From the NCBI GenBank assembly GCA_021806205.1, contig JAJZXX010000187.1:1-33575 (forward strand): a stretch of 33,575 nucleotides of DNA. Reading direction: 5' to 3'. Position numbers and translations under genes: made by a program. Positions within the stretch are counted from its first letter, which is position 1. Every line of letters begins with the position of its first letter. The notes below the pieces were generated by a model. The model did not search any database. It was given only the letters and a program-made list of their open reading frames with translations, and had not been told where the DNA came from. This DNA is from Bacillota bacterium (GTDB lineage Bacteria; Bacillota; Sulfobacillia; Sulfobacillales; Sulfobacillaceae). Shown piece by piece: positions 8,347 through 17,890 of this stretch.

Positions 8347-10764
8347 ATGCCCAATCGTCAAATCTGCATCCATGGTCATTTTTATCAGCCCCCGCGAGAA
8401 AATCCTTGGCTGAACCACGTGGAGTGGGAGTCCAGTGCGGCACCTTATCATGACTGGAACGCCCGGATCGCCGCGGAGTGTTATGAACCGAACACCGCGT
8501 CCCGGATTTTAGATGGAGATAGCCATATTGTGCGCATCGTGAATAACTTTTCTCGCATTAGCTTTAACTTGGGGCCCACTCTGTTGGCTTGGTTAGAACG
8601 TGAGAAGCCCGAAGTCTATCAGGCGATTCTGGAAGCCGACGAGACGAGCCGCACCCGATTTTCCGGGCACGGTTCGGCGATCGCTCAAGCCTGGGGCCAT
8701 ATCATCCTGCCGTTATCGAATCCTGCCGACATCCGCACCCAAGTGCGCTGGGGCTTAGAGGACTTTCGGCAACGCTTTGGTCGTTCCGCAGAGGGCATGT
8801 GGCTGCCGGAAACCGCCGTTAACTCCCTCACCTTACAGGTGCTGGCCGAAGAAGGCGTCAAGTTCACCATTTTAGCGCCGCACCAAGCCTCCCGAATCCG
8901 ATCCCTCAACGAGGATACCTGGAACCCGTTGCCGTCAGGCGGCATCGACACGACCATTCCCTACGAATGGCGGGCCGGACCCGAATCCCCGCCACTGGCT
9001 CTCTTTTTTTACGACGGGCCGCGATCGCAAGCGGTGGCGTTTGAGGGCTTATTGTCTGACGGTCAAAAATTTGCCAACCGGCTGATTGAGGGCTTGTCAG
9101 ACCCTTCGCGCCCGCAACTTGTACACATCGCTACCGACGGAGAATCTTATGGACATCATCATCGATTCGGCGATATGGCCTTGGCATATGCCCTCGATTA
9201 CATCGAACGACAGCCCGACATCTCCCTCACGAGCTATGGTGAATACTTGGCATCGACGCCCCCGGTAGCCGCGGTCGAAATTGTCGAAAATAGCTCATGG
9301 AGTTGCGCTCACGGGATCGAGCGTTGGCGCAGTGATTGCGGGTGTAAGATCGACCCCCCACGCGGATGGTCCCAGGGGTGGCGAGCTCCCCTACGCGAGG
9401 CCCTAGACGGGTTACGAGATACCATAGCGCCGCTCTTCGAGAAAGAAATCTCCCGGTATCTCGGGGATCCGTGGCAGGCACGGGACGACTATATCACGAT
9501 CATGCTCGATCCGTCTTCGGGGCCGCGCGACGAGTTCTTAAAGGTTCACGCGCACCGAACGCTTACCGCCTTGGAACGGGTTCTGGTATGGAAATTACTC
9601 GAAATGGAGCGGCATGCGCTTTTGATGTATACCAGTTGCGGGTGGTTTTTCGACGATATCTCGGGATTGGAGTCGGTCCAAATTCTTCGCTACGCCGCCC
9701 GTACGATAGACTTAGCGCAAGCCGTCTTCTCACGAGATTTTGAGGAAGAATTCCTCGAACGTTTGGCTTTGGCACCGGGAAACCTTCCCGCCTACGCCAA
9801 CGGAGCCCAAGTCTATCGGAAACTGGTACGGCCCGCCGCGGCTGATGCCGTGAAAATCGGCGCTCATTGGGCTATTCGCACCCTTTTTGAACCCGACCTG
9901 GACAGCACCGAGATCTATGGGTTTAAAACCCATGCCGATGAGATCCAGATAGCCCGGTCAGGTGCTACCAGTGTATTTTTAGGAAAGGTCACCCTTACCG
10001 ATGAATTGACTGAAGAAGTCCTCCCCGTTCAATTTCTAGTTTTACATTTTGGGGATCATCACCTGACCGTCGGGGCTCGGATTGGGCAAAAGCCTTTTGC
10101 CGCCTTGGCTCATACGATCCGCCAAGCCTTTGATCGCGGCGACCTCACTGCCATCGTCCACCTAGTGGCCCAAGAATTTGCTCCCAACATCTACACCCTA
10201 GGACAACTATTCCCCGATGACCGCCAAAATCTTTTGGAGAAAATCTTGTCCGATAGTCTTACCGAAGCGGAGTCGACCCTGAGTCACATGTATGAACGCC
10301 ATGCCCCGTTGGCCACCCTCTTGCAAAACGCCCAAATTCCGATCCCCAAAGTGCTGTCGTTATCGATCGAATGGGTGCTCAATCGGGATCTTGAACGATC
10401 CTTACGCGCACGTAAGTGGGACGCGGCCACCATCAACCGGATCCTCGACGAATCGCAGAATTGGACCGAACTCCTCAACGTTCCGGTGCTAGCCTTCACC
10501 GCCGCGGAAAGCCTTGCGGCCATGGGGCGCGCCATGCAGCGACAGCTTGGTAACCTTGAGCCGCTATTAACACTCAAAGAGGCTCTCGCTATCGCGGAGA
10601 GTCTCCCCCTTGATCTGGATTTACGGACGCTGCAAACCCTTTACTATCGCCTGGCCAAACGCACGGTGCAAGGAGCCGCGTCCGTCGATCTCAGTCCAGA
10701 ATGGGTGCAACACTTTTATGCGCTTGCACCTTCCCTCAATATATACTGGGAGGCCACGCCATGA
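8347..10764 (+). CDS. GH57 family protein with DUF3536 C-terminal domain
   Basis: 805 residues from the ATG at 8347, chosen because AAGGAGG precedes it; an earlier ATG at 8311 would overlap treZ. The N-terminal part shows GH57 motifs: HGHFYQPP (9-16), MWLPE (151-155) and ATDGESYGHH (262-271), the last holding the likely nucleophile Glu266. The C-terminal ~350 residues resemble DUF3536, a domain usually found behind GH57 modules. GH57 includes amylases, branching enzymes and 4-alpha-glucanotransferases; the exact activity of this subgroup is not settled. Its place between treZ and treY, with an ATGA overlap onto treY, ties it to alpha-glucan handling. No glgB lies in the window, so a branching or trimming role is possible. 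Confidence 0.85.
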   Translation: MPNRQICIHGHFYQPPRENPWLNHVEWESSAAPYHDWNARIAAECYEPNTASRILDGDSHIVRIVNNFSRISFNLGPTLLAWLEREKPEVYQAILEADETSRTRFSGHGSAIAQAWGHIILPLSNPADIRTQVRWGLEDFRQRFGRSAEGMWLPETAVNSLTLQVLAEEGVKFTILAPHQASRIRSLNEDTWNPLPSGGIDTTIPYEWRAGPESPPLALFFYDGPRSQAVAFEGLLSDGQKFANRLIEGLSDPSRPQLVHIATDGESYGHHHRFGDMALAYALDYIERQPDISLTSYGEYLASTPPVAAVEIVENSSWSCAHGIERWRSDCGCKIDPPRGWSQGWRAPLREALDGLRDTIAPLFEKEISRYLGDPWQARDDYITIMLDPSSGPRDEFLKVHAHRTLTALERVLVWKLLEMERHALLMYTSCGWFFDDISGLESVQILRYAARTIDLAQAVFSRDFEEEFLERLALAPGNLPAYANGAQVYRKLVRPAAADAVKIGAHWAIRTLFEPDLDSTEIYGFKTHADEIQIARSGATSVFLGKVTLTDELTEEVLPVQFLVLHFGDHHLTVGARIGQKPFAALAHTIRQAFDRGDLTAIVHLVAQEFAPNIYTLGQLFPDDRQNLLEKILSDSLTEAESTLSHMYERHAPLATLLQNAQIPIPKVLSLSIEWVLNRDLERSLRARKWDAATINRILDESQNWTELLNVPVLAFTAAESLAAMGRAMQRQLGNLEPLLTLKEALAIAESLPLDLDLRTLQTLYYRLAKRTVQGAASVDLSPEWVQHFYALAPSLNIYWEATP

Positions 10765-13526
10765 CGACACCCCGGGCGACTTACCGATTGCAGTTAAATC
10801 AAGACTTCACGCTGGTGGATGCTGAGAGGTTGATCCCTTACCTCAAGCGATTGGGAATCGATACCCTCTACCTCTCTCCCATCTTCCAGGCGCGAAAGGG
10901 TAGCCCCCATGGATATGACGTCACCGATCCCAACGCCGTGAATCCGGAATTGCGAGGGAACCCTGCACTCGAGCATTTGTTCGAAAGTCTCAAGGCCCAT
11001 CACATGGGGGTCATACTGGATGTGGTGCCAAATCACATGGCAGCCGACAGAGATAACCGCTGGTGGTGGGATCTTTTAGTACATGGCGAAGCCTCCCCCG
11101 TTGCAAGTTTTTTTGACATCGATTGGGAAGCGCCGGGTGCCAACCACCAGCTGGTATTGCCCTGCCTGGCCCACTCCTTCGGAGAAGTACTGGAGGCCGG
11201 GGCCCTGCGCATCGAACTCGAGAACTCCTCGGGCTTTGTGCTCACCTATTACGACAGACAGTTTCCCCTAACCCCCCGATCCTGGCGCCCCATTTTAGCC
11301 CAAGTGCTCCACTCCTTATTTCGCAGTGGTCAAAAAAGAGCCCGCTACCAGCTCTACGACCTTTGGCGCCAACTCGCCCATCCCGACACGCTTGACCGGT
11401 CGACGCACGCGGATACCCTCTATCGCTGGCGGTGCCAACATCCTCGTGCCATGCGAGACGTCCGCCAAGTGCTCTCCCAATGGAATGGGGTCCAGGGACA
11501 ACCCCAGAGTTGGAACCGGGTAGAGCAACTCTTGCGCCGGCAACCGTGGCGCTTAGTCCATTTTACGCTCGCATCGAGTGAAGGTAATTACCGACGTTTT
11601 TTCGACATCAACGACTTACCCGCGGTGTCCATCGAACGAGAGACAGTGTTCGAACACGTCCAGGCTCTACTCCTGGAACTCGCTAAGCGGCCCGTGGTCT
11701 ATGGACTCCGCATCGATCACATTGATGGCCTCTATGATCCCCAATCCTATCTACTGAAGCTCTTTTCCTGCTTAGAACGCGCCGCCTCCAACGACTATCT
11801 CATCGTGGAAAAAATCTTAGGACCCGGTGAATCCTTACCCCTCAGTTGGCCCGTTGCAGGAACGACCGGTTACGATTTTTTAAACGCCGCCATGACCGTA
11901 CTTCTCGACCCGGAGGGCTTAACCTCTTTAACGTCCCTCTATAGCCGTTGGCACGATTCAAAACCCCCTGGCGCTGCCATCGATTGGGGAAAACAGCAAG
12001 TGCTTACCGATCTATTCCAGTCAGAGCTCGATCGCTTAGTACGGCAATTGTTGCCAATCGCGAGAGAGGACCGTTGGGGACACGACCTCACCATTTTGGA
12101 GATCAAAGGGGCTATCGGGGCGCTGACGCTGTCCCTTCCCATTTACCGGACGTATCTCAATCATGGACCCGTTTCCTCATGGGATCGCAATATCTTACAC
12201 GATGCGATCCAACGCGCCCGCGAACAGTATGGACACCTTCCGACCGCGGCGTGGATCCTGTTAGAACGCGTGCTACTCCATGCCGAGGATCCGACCCTGA
12301 CCCAAAAACAGCGAAAGGTTTTCCGAGACTGGACAATGCGGTGGCAACAGCTGACCGGGCCCATTCACGCCAAAGGATTCGAAGACACCGCCCTCTATCG
12401 CTACCACCGACTCACGTGCCTCAATGAAGTGGGGAGTGATTTGTATTCCGAAGGGCTACACCCCAAAACATTTCATGCCATGATCCGTGATCGACAGGCA
12501 ACGCATCCGTTTACACTGAATACCACCTCCACCCATGACACCAAGCGGAGTGAGGATGTCCGCGCCCGCCTAGGAATTTTAAGCGAAATTCCTGCGCTTT
12601 GGCAGACAACGGTGACGGATTGGCACGACCGTGCCCAATCTTTCTTCGAAGTTGTGGACAACGTCCGGGTACCAGACCCGGCCACGGAATATCTCCTCTT
12701 TCAATCTCTGGTGGGTGCCTATCCGTTGCATCAGACCGAGGTTCCCAGCTTTGTCACCCGACTCCATTTATACATCGAAAAGGCGGTCCGCGAAGCAAAA
12801 ATCTATTCCGATTGGGTTCATCCCCACCTTGGCTACGAACAAGCGCTCCACCGTTTTGTGGACCATCTCTTCACCCATAAAGACATGCAAGATGCCTTAC
12901 ATCCGTTTGTCCAGACGGTGTCATATTATGGCGCCTTAAGTTCGTTGTCCCAAATACTCTTGAAAACTTTGGCACCCGGGGTTCCCGACTTCTATCAGGG
13001 GTCCGAACTCTGGGACCTCTCCCTTACCGATCCTGACAACCGGCGCCCTGTCGACTTTTCCCGTCGTCAACAATTACTCGAGCAGATGACGACCAATCCC
13101 CCCTCGCTAGAAGATCTCCTCACCCATTGGGACGATGGTCGCCTCAAACTTTATGTCACCCACGAAGCGCTTAAGCTCCGTCACCATAACGCCAGACTCT
13201 TCGAGCACGGAACGTATCAAGGATTAGCGGCACAGGGGTCCCAAACCGATCACGTGTTGACATTTGCCCGACATCACGAAGATCAGTGGTGCATCGTGGT
13301 CGTACCACGGCACTACGCACGCCTCACCTGGTCTTACCACCCCAAAACCCGTCCCTCATCTCACGATATTTGGCAAACCACCACCTTGAATGTACCCGCC
13401 GGAGCTCCCCATCATTGGCGGGAGATCCTCTCAGGCCAACCATTACAAGCAGAGATGGGCCAGATCCCCCTCGCAGAAATTTTTTCGAGGCTTCCCATCG
13501 CCATCCTACGGTCCCAGCCAGGCTAA
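10761..13526 (+). CDS. treY: Maltooligosyl trehalose synthase
   Basis: 921 residues from the ATG at 10761, which overlaps the previous stop as ATGA and has GGGAGG upstream; an in-frame ATG 60 bp earlier lies inside the GH57 gene and is unlikely. GH13_26 enzyme that isomerises the reducing-end alpha-1,4 bond of alpha-glucan to the alpha-1,1 bond of trehalose. The N-terminus ATYRLQL...FQARKGSPHGYDV is typical. The nucleophile is Asp near 319 (GLRIDHIDGL), the acid/base lies in LIVEKILGPGE, and TTSTHDTKRSED gives the third carboxylate. Length fits the long TreY class. Last gene of the operon; it converges on emo. Confidence 0.95.
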   Translation: MTTPRATYRLQLNQDFTLVDAERLIPYLKRLGIDTLYLSPIFQARKGSPHGYDVTDPNAVNPELRGNPALEHLFESLKAHHMGVILDVVPNHMAADRDNRWWWDLLVHGEASPVASFFDIDWEAPGANHQLVLPCLAHSFGEVLEAGALRIELENSSGFVLTYYDRQFPLTPRSWRPILAQVLHSLFRSGQKRARYQLYDLWRQLAHPDTLDRSTHADTLYRWRCQHPRAMRDVRQVLSQWNGVQGQPQSWNRVEQLLRRQPWRLVHFTLASSEGNYRRFFDINDLPAVSIERETVFEHVQALLLELAKRPVVYGLRIDHIDGLYDPQSYLLKLFSCLERAASNDYLIVEKILGPGESLPLSWPVAGTTGYDFLNAAMTVLLDPEGLTSLTSLYSRWHDSKPPGAAIDWGKQQVLTDLFQSELDRLVRQLLPIAREDRWGHDLTILEIKGAIGALTLSLPIYRTYLNHGPVSSWDRNILHDAIQRAREQYGHLPTAAWILLERVLLHAEDPTLTQKQRKVFRDWTMRWQQLTGPIHAKGFEDTALYRYHRLTCLNEVGSDLYSEGLHPKTFHAMIRDRQATHPFTLNTTSTHDTKRSEDVRARLGILSEIPALWQTTVTDWHDRAQSFFEVVDNVRVPDPATEYLLFQSLVGAYPLHQTEVPSFVTRLHLYIEKAVREAKIYSDWVHPHLGYEQALHRFVDHLFTHKDMQDALHPFVQTVSYYGALSSLSQILLKTLAPGVPDFYQGSELWDLSLTDPDNRRPVDFSRRQQLLEQMTTNPPSLEDLLTHWDDGRLKLYVTHEALKLRHHNARLFEHGTYQGLAAQGSQTDHVLTFARHHEDQWCIVVVPRHYARLTWSYHPKTRPSSHDIWQTTTLNVPAGAPHHWREILSGQPLQAEMGQIPLAEIFSRLPIAILRSQPG

Positions 13527-13550
13527 CTTCTGAGGGTGACCTCGGAAACC

Positions 13551-13583
13551 CCCGCCTCGGCCTCGTAGAGGTCAGGCGGCGGG
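13551..13583. terminator. Hairpin between convergent treY and emo
   Basis: The arms CCCGCCTCGGCCTC and GAGGTCAGGCGGCGGG pair around a 3-nt loop with one bulge on each side. It lies 25 bp after treY and 15 bp after emo, so it could stop transcription from both sides. Neither strand shows a strong T-run after the stem, so this is tentative. Confidence 0.4.
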
Positions 13584-13597
13584 AAAGTTCGTACACC

Positions 13598-15628
13598 TTA
13601 AGGCGATACCGTCGCCATGCTTGCCAATGCGAGAATCGCCTCATCAGCGGTCTTTAGACCAACAGCGCCCGCCAACAGATCGGCCATGTCCACCACGCGA
13701 ATTTGGTTTTCCACACCCATGGCGGTGACCGACGCCGAGAACATGGACACATCCTTAGGACAAGCCACTACAAAGAATGGTACATCCCCGAGCGCTAAGG
13801 CCTCACGAATTCGCTGGTTAGCCGGGCGATCCGTCATGCCGGTTTCATCCATCCAAATCCGACCTCCGCCAGCGCCGCAGCAAAAGCTCTGGGCCCCATG
13901 TCGCGGCATTTCCACTAATTGCACGCCCAGACGTTGAAGCAGTGTGCGCGGCGCCTTGACAATGCCGTTCCACCGACCAAGATAGCAAGGATCGTGATAG
14001 GTGGCACGAATCGGCACCGACTTGACCGCAATCCGCCCCTCGTCAATCCATTCCAGAAATGCCTCGGTATAGTGCCGTACTTCGGCGTGGAATCCAAACT
14101 TGCCATACTCGTTCTTCAAGGCATTAAGCGAGTGCGGATCGGTCGTAAAGATGCGCCGATATTGCGCGGCTTCCAGCGCTTTGATATTCTTTTGCGCCAA
14201 CGCCTCAAATAGACCGTACTCACCCAAGCGCAGGGCCTCATTGCCCGCATTGACTTCAGATTCGTAAAGAATGCCAAAGTCAATTCCGGAACGCTCTAGA
14301 AGATGGGCAATCTGCTCTGTCAACCGCTGCACGCGGGGATCCCAAGACGCAAAGTCGCCTACAAACCAGAGCCAGTCCACCGGTTCGCGGCGGGCATCTT
14401 TAATTGCAATGTCGATATTTTTGGCCCAGGCGGGCCGCTTTCGAGCTGGCTGTCCAAACGAATTGCCCTGACGGTCCCACGATACCAACACCTTTTGCGC
14501 GTTGGGATCGATCACGCCATCCTCTAACAACGCGGCTCTTAAGCCCGCAATCTTCGGCACGTGCTCGATAAAGACCGGGCAAGCCTCCTGGCAGGCCCCG
14601 CATGTTGTACAAGCCCACAACTCTTCCGGGGAGATAACCCCTCCCGCTAAACTTGCCGTGTTGGGGTCGTCCAGTGTATTCTCCGCCATGCGTTCGTTTA
14701 ACGCATCCCGCAGTTTCAAGATCACCATTTTGGGTGACAGCGGCTGGCCGGCCGCATACGCGGGACACACCGCCTGACACCGTCCGCACTCTGTACAGGT
14801 GTATAGATCGGCAATGTCTTTCCAATTAAAGTCGTGAAAATTCCGGATGGCCATAGTCTCGTCAATGGGCTCGGGCACCAATTCACCTTGGGGATTTAAA
14901 TTGCGGATAAAGATATTGGGAACCGCCAGGAAAATGTGAAAGTGTTTGGAATAGGGTAGATAGGCCAAAAACGCGAAGACGACCCCGATATCGATCAGGT
15001 AGCCGAGAGCGTAGCCAATACTGGCCGCGGTCGGTCCCGTCCATCCAAGTGCCACCCATAACCGAGACACGGCAAATCCCAGGAAATGCGCCCGCGCCAC
15101 GGGATCGGCAACATGAAAAACTTGAGGTGCCACAAACGGAAAGAAGGAGTCATGGATGACAATCCCGACAATAATTGCGCCAATCAGGCCCAGAATCAAA
15201 TAAGCATCCTTCTCGTCCGATCCCTCAAATCGCTTGGGCTTTAGAATGATCCGGTTATAGAGGGCCAAGACAATGCCGACCGCCACCAGGATGACCCAGA
15301 TGTCCACCAGCGGTGCCAGAATACGACCCACGGTAAATCCGGGAAAGAACACCTCGCCGACCGTTTCAACAATATCAATCAACAAAATGACAAAGCCACT
15401 AAAAATAAAATAATGCAAGGTGCCCGATAGGGTAATGCGAAACATGCGGCGGTGGAGCACCACATGCTCCACCACCGATTTGATCCGCTCACCCAGCCTA
15501 TCCGTCCGGTTCAGGGGGCGTGCCGTTTTCATCACCGCCCAGATAGCCAGGAGGCGGCCTAAAAACAGGGCGGCACTTACCACAATCAGGGCCACCGTAA
15601 CCACTATGAGGCCGATCCGCAGCACCAC
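13598..15628 (-). CDS. emo: Membrane Fe-S oxidoreductase, ETF:(mena)quinone oxidoreductase type (Emo)
   Basis: 676 residues. The N-terminal part has about five membrane spans (near 5-30, 68-92, 105-128, 143-165, 205-226) with histidines (H72, H160, H229, H231) suited to b-type haem, as in NarI-like cytochromes. Two ferredoxin clusters follow (C278/281/284/288 and C340/343/346/350), then a CCG-domain region with HDPCYLGR and SFCCGAGGG. This architecture is known for proteins that take electrons from EtfAB into the quinone pool. It starts at a GTG sharing one base with the etfA stop (TAGTG), with AAAGGGTGGGG upstream. Last gene of the sHdr operon. Its C-terminal half is paralogous to the shdrB3 product. 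Confidence 0.88.
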   Translation of the reverse strand: MVLRIGLIVVTVALIVVSAALFLGRLLAIWAVMKTARPLNRTDRLGERIKSVVEHVVLHRRMFRITLSGTLHYFIFSGFVILLIDIVETVGEVFFPGFTVGRILAPLVDIWVILVAVGIVLALYNRIILKPKRFEGSDEKDAYLILGLIGAIIVGIVIHDSFFPFVAPQVFHVADPVARAHFLGFAVSRLWVALGWTGPTAASIGYALGYLIDIGVVFAFLAYLPYSKHFHIFLAVPNIFIRNLNPQGELVPEPIDETMAIRNFHDFNWKDIADLYTCTECGRCQAVCPAYAAGQPLSPKMVILKLRDALNERMAENTLDDPNTASLAGGVISPEELWACTTCGACQEACPVFIEHVPKIAGLRAALLEDGVIDPNAQKVLVSWDRQGNSFGQPARKRPAWAKNIDIAIKDARREPVDWLWFVGDFASWDPRVQRLTEQIAHLLERSGIDFGILYESEVNAGNEALRLGEYGLFEALAQKNIKALEAAQYRRIFTTDPHSLNALKNEYGKFGFHAEVRHYTEAFLEWIDEGRIAVKSVPIRATYHDPCYLGRWNGIVKAPRTLLQRLGVQLVEMPRHGAQSFCCGAGGGRIWMDETGMTDRPANQRIREALALGDVPFFVVACPKDVSMFSASVTAMGVENQIRVVDMADLLAGAVGLKTADEAILALASMATVSP

Positions 15629-16587
15629 TACCCCACCCTTTCTTGGAGTTTTTCGGTGAGCGCCGGCATCAATTCGAGAATATCAGCAGTCGCTCCGTAC
15701 TGTGCAACCTCGAAGATGGGGGCGCGTTCATCATTGTTTACGGCAATAATGAGTTCGGCGTCTTTCATGCCTTGCAGATGCTCAGGCGCGCCGCTAATTC
15801 CTAGCGCCAGATAGACTTTGGGTTTGACGGTTTGACCAGACTTACCCACCTGGCGCGAGCGCGGCAGCCACCCCGAATCCACAACGGGTCTCGAACAACT
15901 CACCACCCCATGCAAAGCCTCGGCGAGCTGGTCCGCTAGTTCAAGATTATCCGGGTCCTCAATGCCGCGTCCCACACTGACCAAAATATCCGCCTTGGTA
16001 ATGTCCACATCTTGACCAGGCTCGGCTTCAATCACTTTCAAAAGTTCCAGACGGCTGGGAACGGGTGCCTCAACATCGCGAATATCGGGACTATCGGAGC
16101 TTTGGACCGGGGCCCATGACCCCGGAATGACCGTCACCACCGTGCCGGTCTTGGGCACTTCGATCTCCGACGCCAGTTTGCCTCCATAGACTTGGCTGGT
16201 CGCCACCAAAGTTTCGCCATCCAGCACCAATGCCGTACAGTAGGCGACCATCGCCACCCCGCGCCGCGCCGCGATGGCCGCGCCCAAATCCATCCCCATG
16301 GTGGTGTTGCCCATCAACACCAAGGACGGCTGAATTTCATCCAAGAGGTGGGCGATGGCCCGCTCATATGTCTCCGGATGATATTCGTCCACGCCCGGTC
16401 CTACGATAACGGTCGCCTCTTTGGCGGAAGCAGCTTTCACACTGTCACGCGCGGCCTCCCCAAGAACCACTACCGATACCGTATCGCCTCCTGTACCGGC
16501 AATCTCCTGAGCCTTGGTCAATAACTCCCGGCTCGCATCGCTCAAGGCCCCTCGATGGCTCTCCCCTATCACAACAATCCGGCCCAT
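15628..16587 (-). CDS. etfA: Electron transfer flavoprotein alpha subunit
   Basis: 319 residues, normal length for EtfA. The C-terminal FAD domain carries the family signature VGRGIEDPDNLELADQLA, then SRQVGKSGQTVKPKVY and LALGISGAPEHLQGM. With EtfB it forms a soluble heterodimeric flavoprotein. AAGGAG lies in front of the ATG at 16587, inside the end of etfB, with a gap of 6 bp. Placed between sHdr genes and emo, it most likely carries electrons from sulfur oxidation rather than from acyl-CoA dehydrogenases, none of which is encoded nearby. Confidence 0.95.
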   Translation of the reverse strand: MGRIVVIGESHRGALSDASRELLTKAQEIAGTGGDTVSVVVLGEAARDSVKAASAKEATVIVGPGVDEYHPETYERAIAHLLDEIQPSLVLMGNTTMGMDLGAAIAARRGVAMVAYCTALVLDGETLVATSQVYGGKLASEIEVPKTGTVVTVIPGSWAPVQSSDSPDIRDVEAPVPSRLELLKVIEAEPGQDVDITKADILVSVGRGIEDPDNLELADQLAEALHGVVSCSRPVVDSGWLPRSRQVGKSGQTVKPKVYLALGISGAPEHLQGMKDAELIIAVNNDERAPIFEVAQYGATADILELMPALTEKLQERVG

Positions 16588-16593
16588 AATGTC

Positions 16594-17355
16594 TCAACTC
16601 CTTAGTAACTTTTTCTCCCCCAACACCCGGACGATATGCTCAGCCACGGTGTCGGCATCGTCGCCCCACATCTCAGCGTGGCCAGCCGCTTCGGGCTTGT
16701 ACAGACGTCGCACCGTAAGCCCCGGGGTCGACGGTAGAACCACCTGGACTTCGTCAAGCGTGGCCGACTTTTGCAATTGGCGCACTTTGGCCACTGTCAC
16801 GTAGCGGGGAGGCTTTCTGGCCGCTTGAATGCCCAAAAGCACCGGACTCGCTGCCGTGAATTCGGCCATGCGGCCGCCTGAATACTCCTGAATAAAATGC
16901 AGCTGGGCGTCCATCGTGTGCACCTCCCGAACGACCGACGCGTGCGGAATGTCCAGATAGCCCGCCAACAATCCGGCAATTTGGCCGTCAATATCGTCGA
17001 TCGCCTGAACCCCTGTCAATATCAGATCAGGTGACTCGCTTTTGCAGTATTCGGCCAAAATCGCAGCGCGCGTGCGGTTAGTCAGGCGACGCGTGAAGTC
17101 GCCGACGATTTTGACCGCCCGGTCCGCACCTTTGGCCAAAGCCGTATACAACATCGTGTCTACGTCTCCCGTATCTACGGCTACAATCGTAACGTCGGCA
17201 CCCGCTTCGTCCTTTATCAAGAGCGCCTCTTCCAGCGCCTGGTCATCCCATTCGCTGACCACAAAGCTGATGTCATCCACTAACAGTTGGCCCGCTTCCA
17301 GTTCCAGATCCTCCACCAGGTCCGGAACGTCTTTCATTAACACCGTGATCTTCAT
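16594..17355 (-). CDS. etfB: Electron transfer flavoprotein beta subunit
   Basis: 253 residues, normal length. The N-terminus (MKITVLMKDVPD) and the nucleotide-binding segment TGVQAIDDIDGQIAGLLAGY match EtfB; RPPRYV-like KPPRYVTVAKV lies near 180. Whether the second site holds AMP or FAD cannot be decided from this alone. Start at 17355 with AGGAGG 7 nt upstream. It precedes etfA by 6 bp. Confidence 0.95.
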   Translation of the reverse strand: MKITVLMKDVPDLVEDLELEAGQLLVDDISFVVSEWDDQALEEALLIKDEAGADVTIVAVDTGDVDTMLYTALAKGADRAVKIVGDFTRRLTNRTRAAILAEYCKSESPDLILTGVQAIDDIDGQIAGLLAGYLDIPHASVVREVHTMDAQLHFIQEYSGGRMAEFTAASPVLLGIQAARKPPRYVTVAKVRQLQKSATLDEVQVVLPSTPGLTVRRLYKPEAAGHAEMWGDDADTVAEHIVRVLGEKKLLRS

Positions 17356-17374
17356 CGCATGTCCTCCTACACAA

Positions 17375-17890
17375 TTACTGTCGCACCGGCCATCCTTGCG
17401 AGAGCACGAAGGCTACTTGCCCTATCAATTCCGCCTCGCCTATCTCGAATTTGCTCGCTTCGTGGCTTCGCACTTCCACCACCGCCAGTCCCTGACCATC
17501 CCGGATTAAAGGAACCGCGATCGACTGGGCTACCCCGATCCATCCCCCTTGATAGTGAGTAAAGGCCTTACTATCACCCGCGAACTGGGCGGTACGCTCG
17601 GCCGCCGCCAATCCGGCCACCGGGGCTCCCCAATCTACCAAGACCGGCCCGACCATCCCCGCCCCCGCCACGGCCCAGATGGCCTCACCCACCTTGGGAC
17701 TCGCATAAATCGTCACACCGGTGGGATGGCCGAAACGGTGGTATAAGACGCCCGCTGCCCCGCACAATTTGGTCGTCCAGGGCGCTTTTAACTCCAAGTG
17801 TTGAGTGATGAGATCGACCACCAGATCATCGCCCGACTCACGCGTGAGCCTAAGGGTGTCCCGCCACAATCGGTCGGCATCAGAGGCCAT
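17375..17890 (-). CDS. GAF-domain-like protein within the sHdr operon
   Basis: 171 residues with no membrane span. The C-terminal half (IAVPLIRDGQGLAVVEVRS, then FEIGEAELIGQVAFVLSQ) is a typical GAF-domain ending. The start at 17890 shares one base with the dsrE stop (TAATG), so translation is probably coupled. A single cysteine near residue 43 follows a basic stretch. No catalytic output domain is attached. GAF domains bind small ligands, haem or Fe-S clusters, so a redox or sulfur-sensing role or an assembly role is conceivable, but this is inference from position between dsrE and etfB. I do not recognise it as a standard sHdr component. Confidence 0.7.
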   Translation of the reverse strand: MASDADRLWRDTLRLTRESGDDLVVDLITQHLELKAPWTTKLCGAAGVLYHRFGHPTGVTIYASPKVGEAIWAVAGAGMVGPVLVDWGAPVAGLAAAERTAQFAGDSKAFTHYQGGWIGVAQSIAVPLIRDGQGLAVVEVRSHEASKFEIGEAELIGQVAFVLSQGWPVRQ

